Assembly: GCA_910586605.1 (NCBI GenBank) | Contig: CAJUJR010000116.1 | Coordinates: 1 to 6,455 of the forward strand | Direction of reading: 5' to 3' | DNA: 6,455 nucleotides | Source: an uncultured Lachnospiraceae bacterium | Lineage (GTDB): Bacteria > Bacillota > Clostridia > Lachnospirales > Lachnospiraceae | In this document: in pieces, positions 5,451 to 6,455 of the stretch | Layout: each line of letters opens with the position of its first letter | Position numbering within the stretch: position 1 is the stretch's first letter | The notes under the pieces: model-generated | The model's database searches: none | The model's input: the letters and a program-made list of their open reading frames with translations, nothing else | Told to the model about the DNA's origin: nothing | Program-made: the position numbers and the translations under genes

Positions 5451-6062
5451 TTGGAAATCAGCAAACAGATTAAAAAATACCGAAACAGCACGGGGTTTTC
5501 CCAGGAAGAACTTGCCGAAAAACTCTATGTGAGCAGACAGACTATCTCTAATTGGGAAACCGGGAAAAACTATCCTGACATCCATAGTTTACTGCTTCTT
5601 AGTTCGTTATTTAACGTATCTCTTGACCAACTTATAAAAGGAGATGTTGAGCTTATGAGAGAAGAAATCAAAGAAACTGAAGTCAGAAAATCAAACAAAT
5701 ACGGCACTATTTATGGAATACTGTTAGTGTCCACAGTGCTGTCAGCCGTTCCCCTTACATCATGGATAGGCATATATGCCCTGCTTCCATGGATCATACT
5801 ATTTGGAACTTCCATGTTTTTTGCTTTGAAGGTTGAAAAAGTAAAAAAAGACAACAATATCCACACATACAAAGAAATCGTCGCTTTTACAGAAGGAAAA
5901 CGCCTGGATGAACTCCAGAAACAGCAGGAAATTGGAAAACGCCCTTATCAAAAAGCACTTCTTGTAATCGGAAGCGCCGCCATTGCGTTTCTTTTGTGCT
6001 ACCTGCTATCCCTGTTATTCTTGCAGTTAAAAACCTGCCAATGCTGTAAGGAACTGTTCTAA
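5451..6062 (+). CDS. XRE-family HTH regulator with C-terminal membrane domain
   Basis: The 203-residue protein begins with a Cro/C1-type helix-turn-helix (about 1-61). FSQEELAEKLYVSRQTISNW (16-35) holds both helices and the typical SRQTISNWE recognition helix, followed by GKNYPDI. After a charged linker come hydrophobic segments at about 84-103, 105-126 and 167-192, so the DNA-binding part is predicted to be tethered to the cytoplasmic membrane. The start is TTG at 5451, supported by AGAAAGGAG ending seven bases upstream; no ATG precedes the conserved EISKQIKKYR. The tail KTCQCCKELF is cysteine-rich and its last codons form one arm of a hairpin, so the extreme C-terminus may be recent. It is transcribed away from the BlaI-family gene. 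Such proteins are common in Firmicutes, but the ligand and targets cannot be read from sequence. Confidence 0.9.
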   Translation: MEISKQIKKYRNSTGFSQEELAEKLYVSRQTISNWETGKNYPDIHSLLLLSSLFNVSLDQLIKGDVELMREEIKETEVRKSNKYGTIYGILLVSTVLSAVPLTSWIGIYALLPWIILFGTSMFFALKVEKVKKDNNIHTYKEIVAFTEGKRLDELQKQQEIGKRPYQKALLVIGSAAIAFLLCYLLSLLFLQLKTCQCCKELF

Positions 6063-6100
6063 AATAAACTGTTATCTATATTATTTTTAGACAGTTCCTT
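6048..6100 (+). terminator. Long hairpin at the end of the XRE gene, probable terminator
   Basis: AAGGAACTGT (6048-6057) pairs perfectly with ACAGTTCCTT (6091-6100). Inside it, CTAAAATAA (6059-6067) pairs with TTATTTTTAG (6081-6090) with one bulged T, leaving a loop of 13 bases. The left arm includes the last four codons and the stop of the XRE gene. Only a short T-run follows (CCTTTAAG), so termination may be weak. The near-perfect symmetry also resembles a small inverted-repeat insertion. Confidence 0.5.
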
Positions 6101-6160
6101 TAAGATGGGCAAAGGTGCAGCCTATTTCATTGTCAGCCATCCACACCCCCTCCTATATCA

Positions 6161-6193
6161 AAAAAACCTACCGAAATACTTCGATAGGTTTTT
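6161..6193 (-). terminator. Intrinsic terminator of tRNA-Arg
   Basis: On the minus strand, AAAAACCTATCGAA (6193-6180) pairs with TTCGGTAGGTTTTT (6175-6162) around the loop GTAT, with one G-U wobble, and the stem runs into a tract of T. On the plus strand that wobble becomes an A-C mismatch, so it favours minus-strand transcripts. It begins two bases after the mature tRNA end. Confidence 0.88.
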
Positions 6194-6194
6194 A

Positions 6195-6268
<74 letters not shown>

Positions 6269-6301
6269 ATCTAATATACGGTTAAGCACCGAACATTGAA
6301 T

Positions 6302-6330
6302 AGTATACTACATGTCACAATAAAATGCAA
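6302..6330 (-). promoter_or_regulatory. Promoter of tRNA-Arg
   Basis: On the minus strand, TTGCAT (6330-6325) and TATACT (6307-6302) are separated by exactly 17 bases. Both boxes are close to the vegetative consensus, and the start would lie about 25-30 bases before the mature tRNA. Confidence 0.75.
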
Positions 6331-6368
6331 GCCTTTTTTGTAAATTTTTTGTTCTATTTGGAACTATG

Positions 6369-6416
6369 GTTACTATTCACAGCCAATCGTAGCCAAATCC
6401 CAATAAAAAATATCTT
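6369..6416 (-). repeat. Right member of an inverted repeat pair
   Basis: This is the reverse complement of 1-52 apart from a central stretch of 7 bases (11 in the left copy). The inner end is GTTACTATTCAC (6369-6380) followed by AGCC, and 26 bases (6369-6394) are identical to the left copy. The outer end, AATAAAAAATATCTT (6402-6416), is identical over 15 bases. No gene is visible from here to the window end. The orientation, pointing inward toward the left copy, brackets all genes in the window. Confidence 0.8.
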
Positions 6417-6455
6417 CCCCCTGTATGTTTTCTATCATGTGCGGCATGAGAAACA

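Overview
The window looks like a chromosomal stretch from a low-to-mid GC Clostridia, most likely Lachnospiraceae. That is an inference from protein style: the BlaI/M56 pair with a non-PBP sensor, an ECF sigma with a one-pass partner, an XRE regulator with a membrane tail, strong GGAGG-type ribosome binding sites and many AT-rich hairpins. I cannot assign a genus.

Layout, left to right. Positions 1-360 hold no convincing gene. They contain an inverted-repeat end (1-52), a short dyad (185-202) and a palindromic repeat (265-333). Next comes a minus-strand operon: an ECF-type sigma factor (1629-2189, start shortened here) overlapping by ATGA a one-pass membrane protein (361-1632) that is probably its anti-sigma factor. 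An ECF-style promoter lies just upstream (2230-2257). A strong intrinsic terminator (2276-2314) separates this from a second minus-strand operon: a BlaI/MecI/CopY-family repressor (4681-5040) followed by a BlaR1-like M56 zinc protease with an unrelated extracellular sensor (2447-4621). Positions 5041-5450 form a divergent control region with two candidate promoters, several dyads and a small repeat. On the plus strand is an XRE-family DNA-binding protein with three predicted membrane helices (5451-6062). A minus-strand tRNA-Arg(ACG) with its own promoter and terminator closes the gene content (6195-6268).

The three protein modules share a theme. Each joins a transcription regulator to a membrane-embedded sensor or tether: sigma/anti-sigma, BlaI/BlaR1 and membrane XRE. 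No enzyme, transporter or resistance gene lies among them, so their targets are probably elsewhere.

The most unusual feature is a repeat family built on the 12-mer GTGAATAGTAAC. It occurs four times exactly and several times in degenerate form, always between genes. The outermost two copies sit in opposite orientation at the window edges, within near-identical inverted repeats of about 50 bp. They bracket the whole 6.4 kb, but no transposase is visible.
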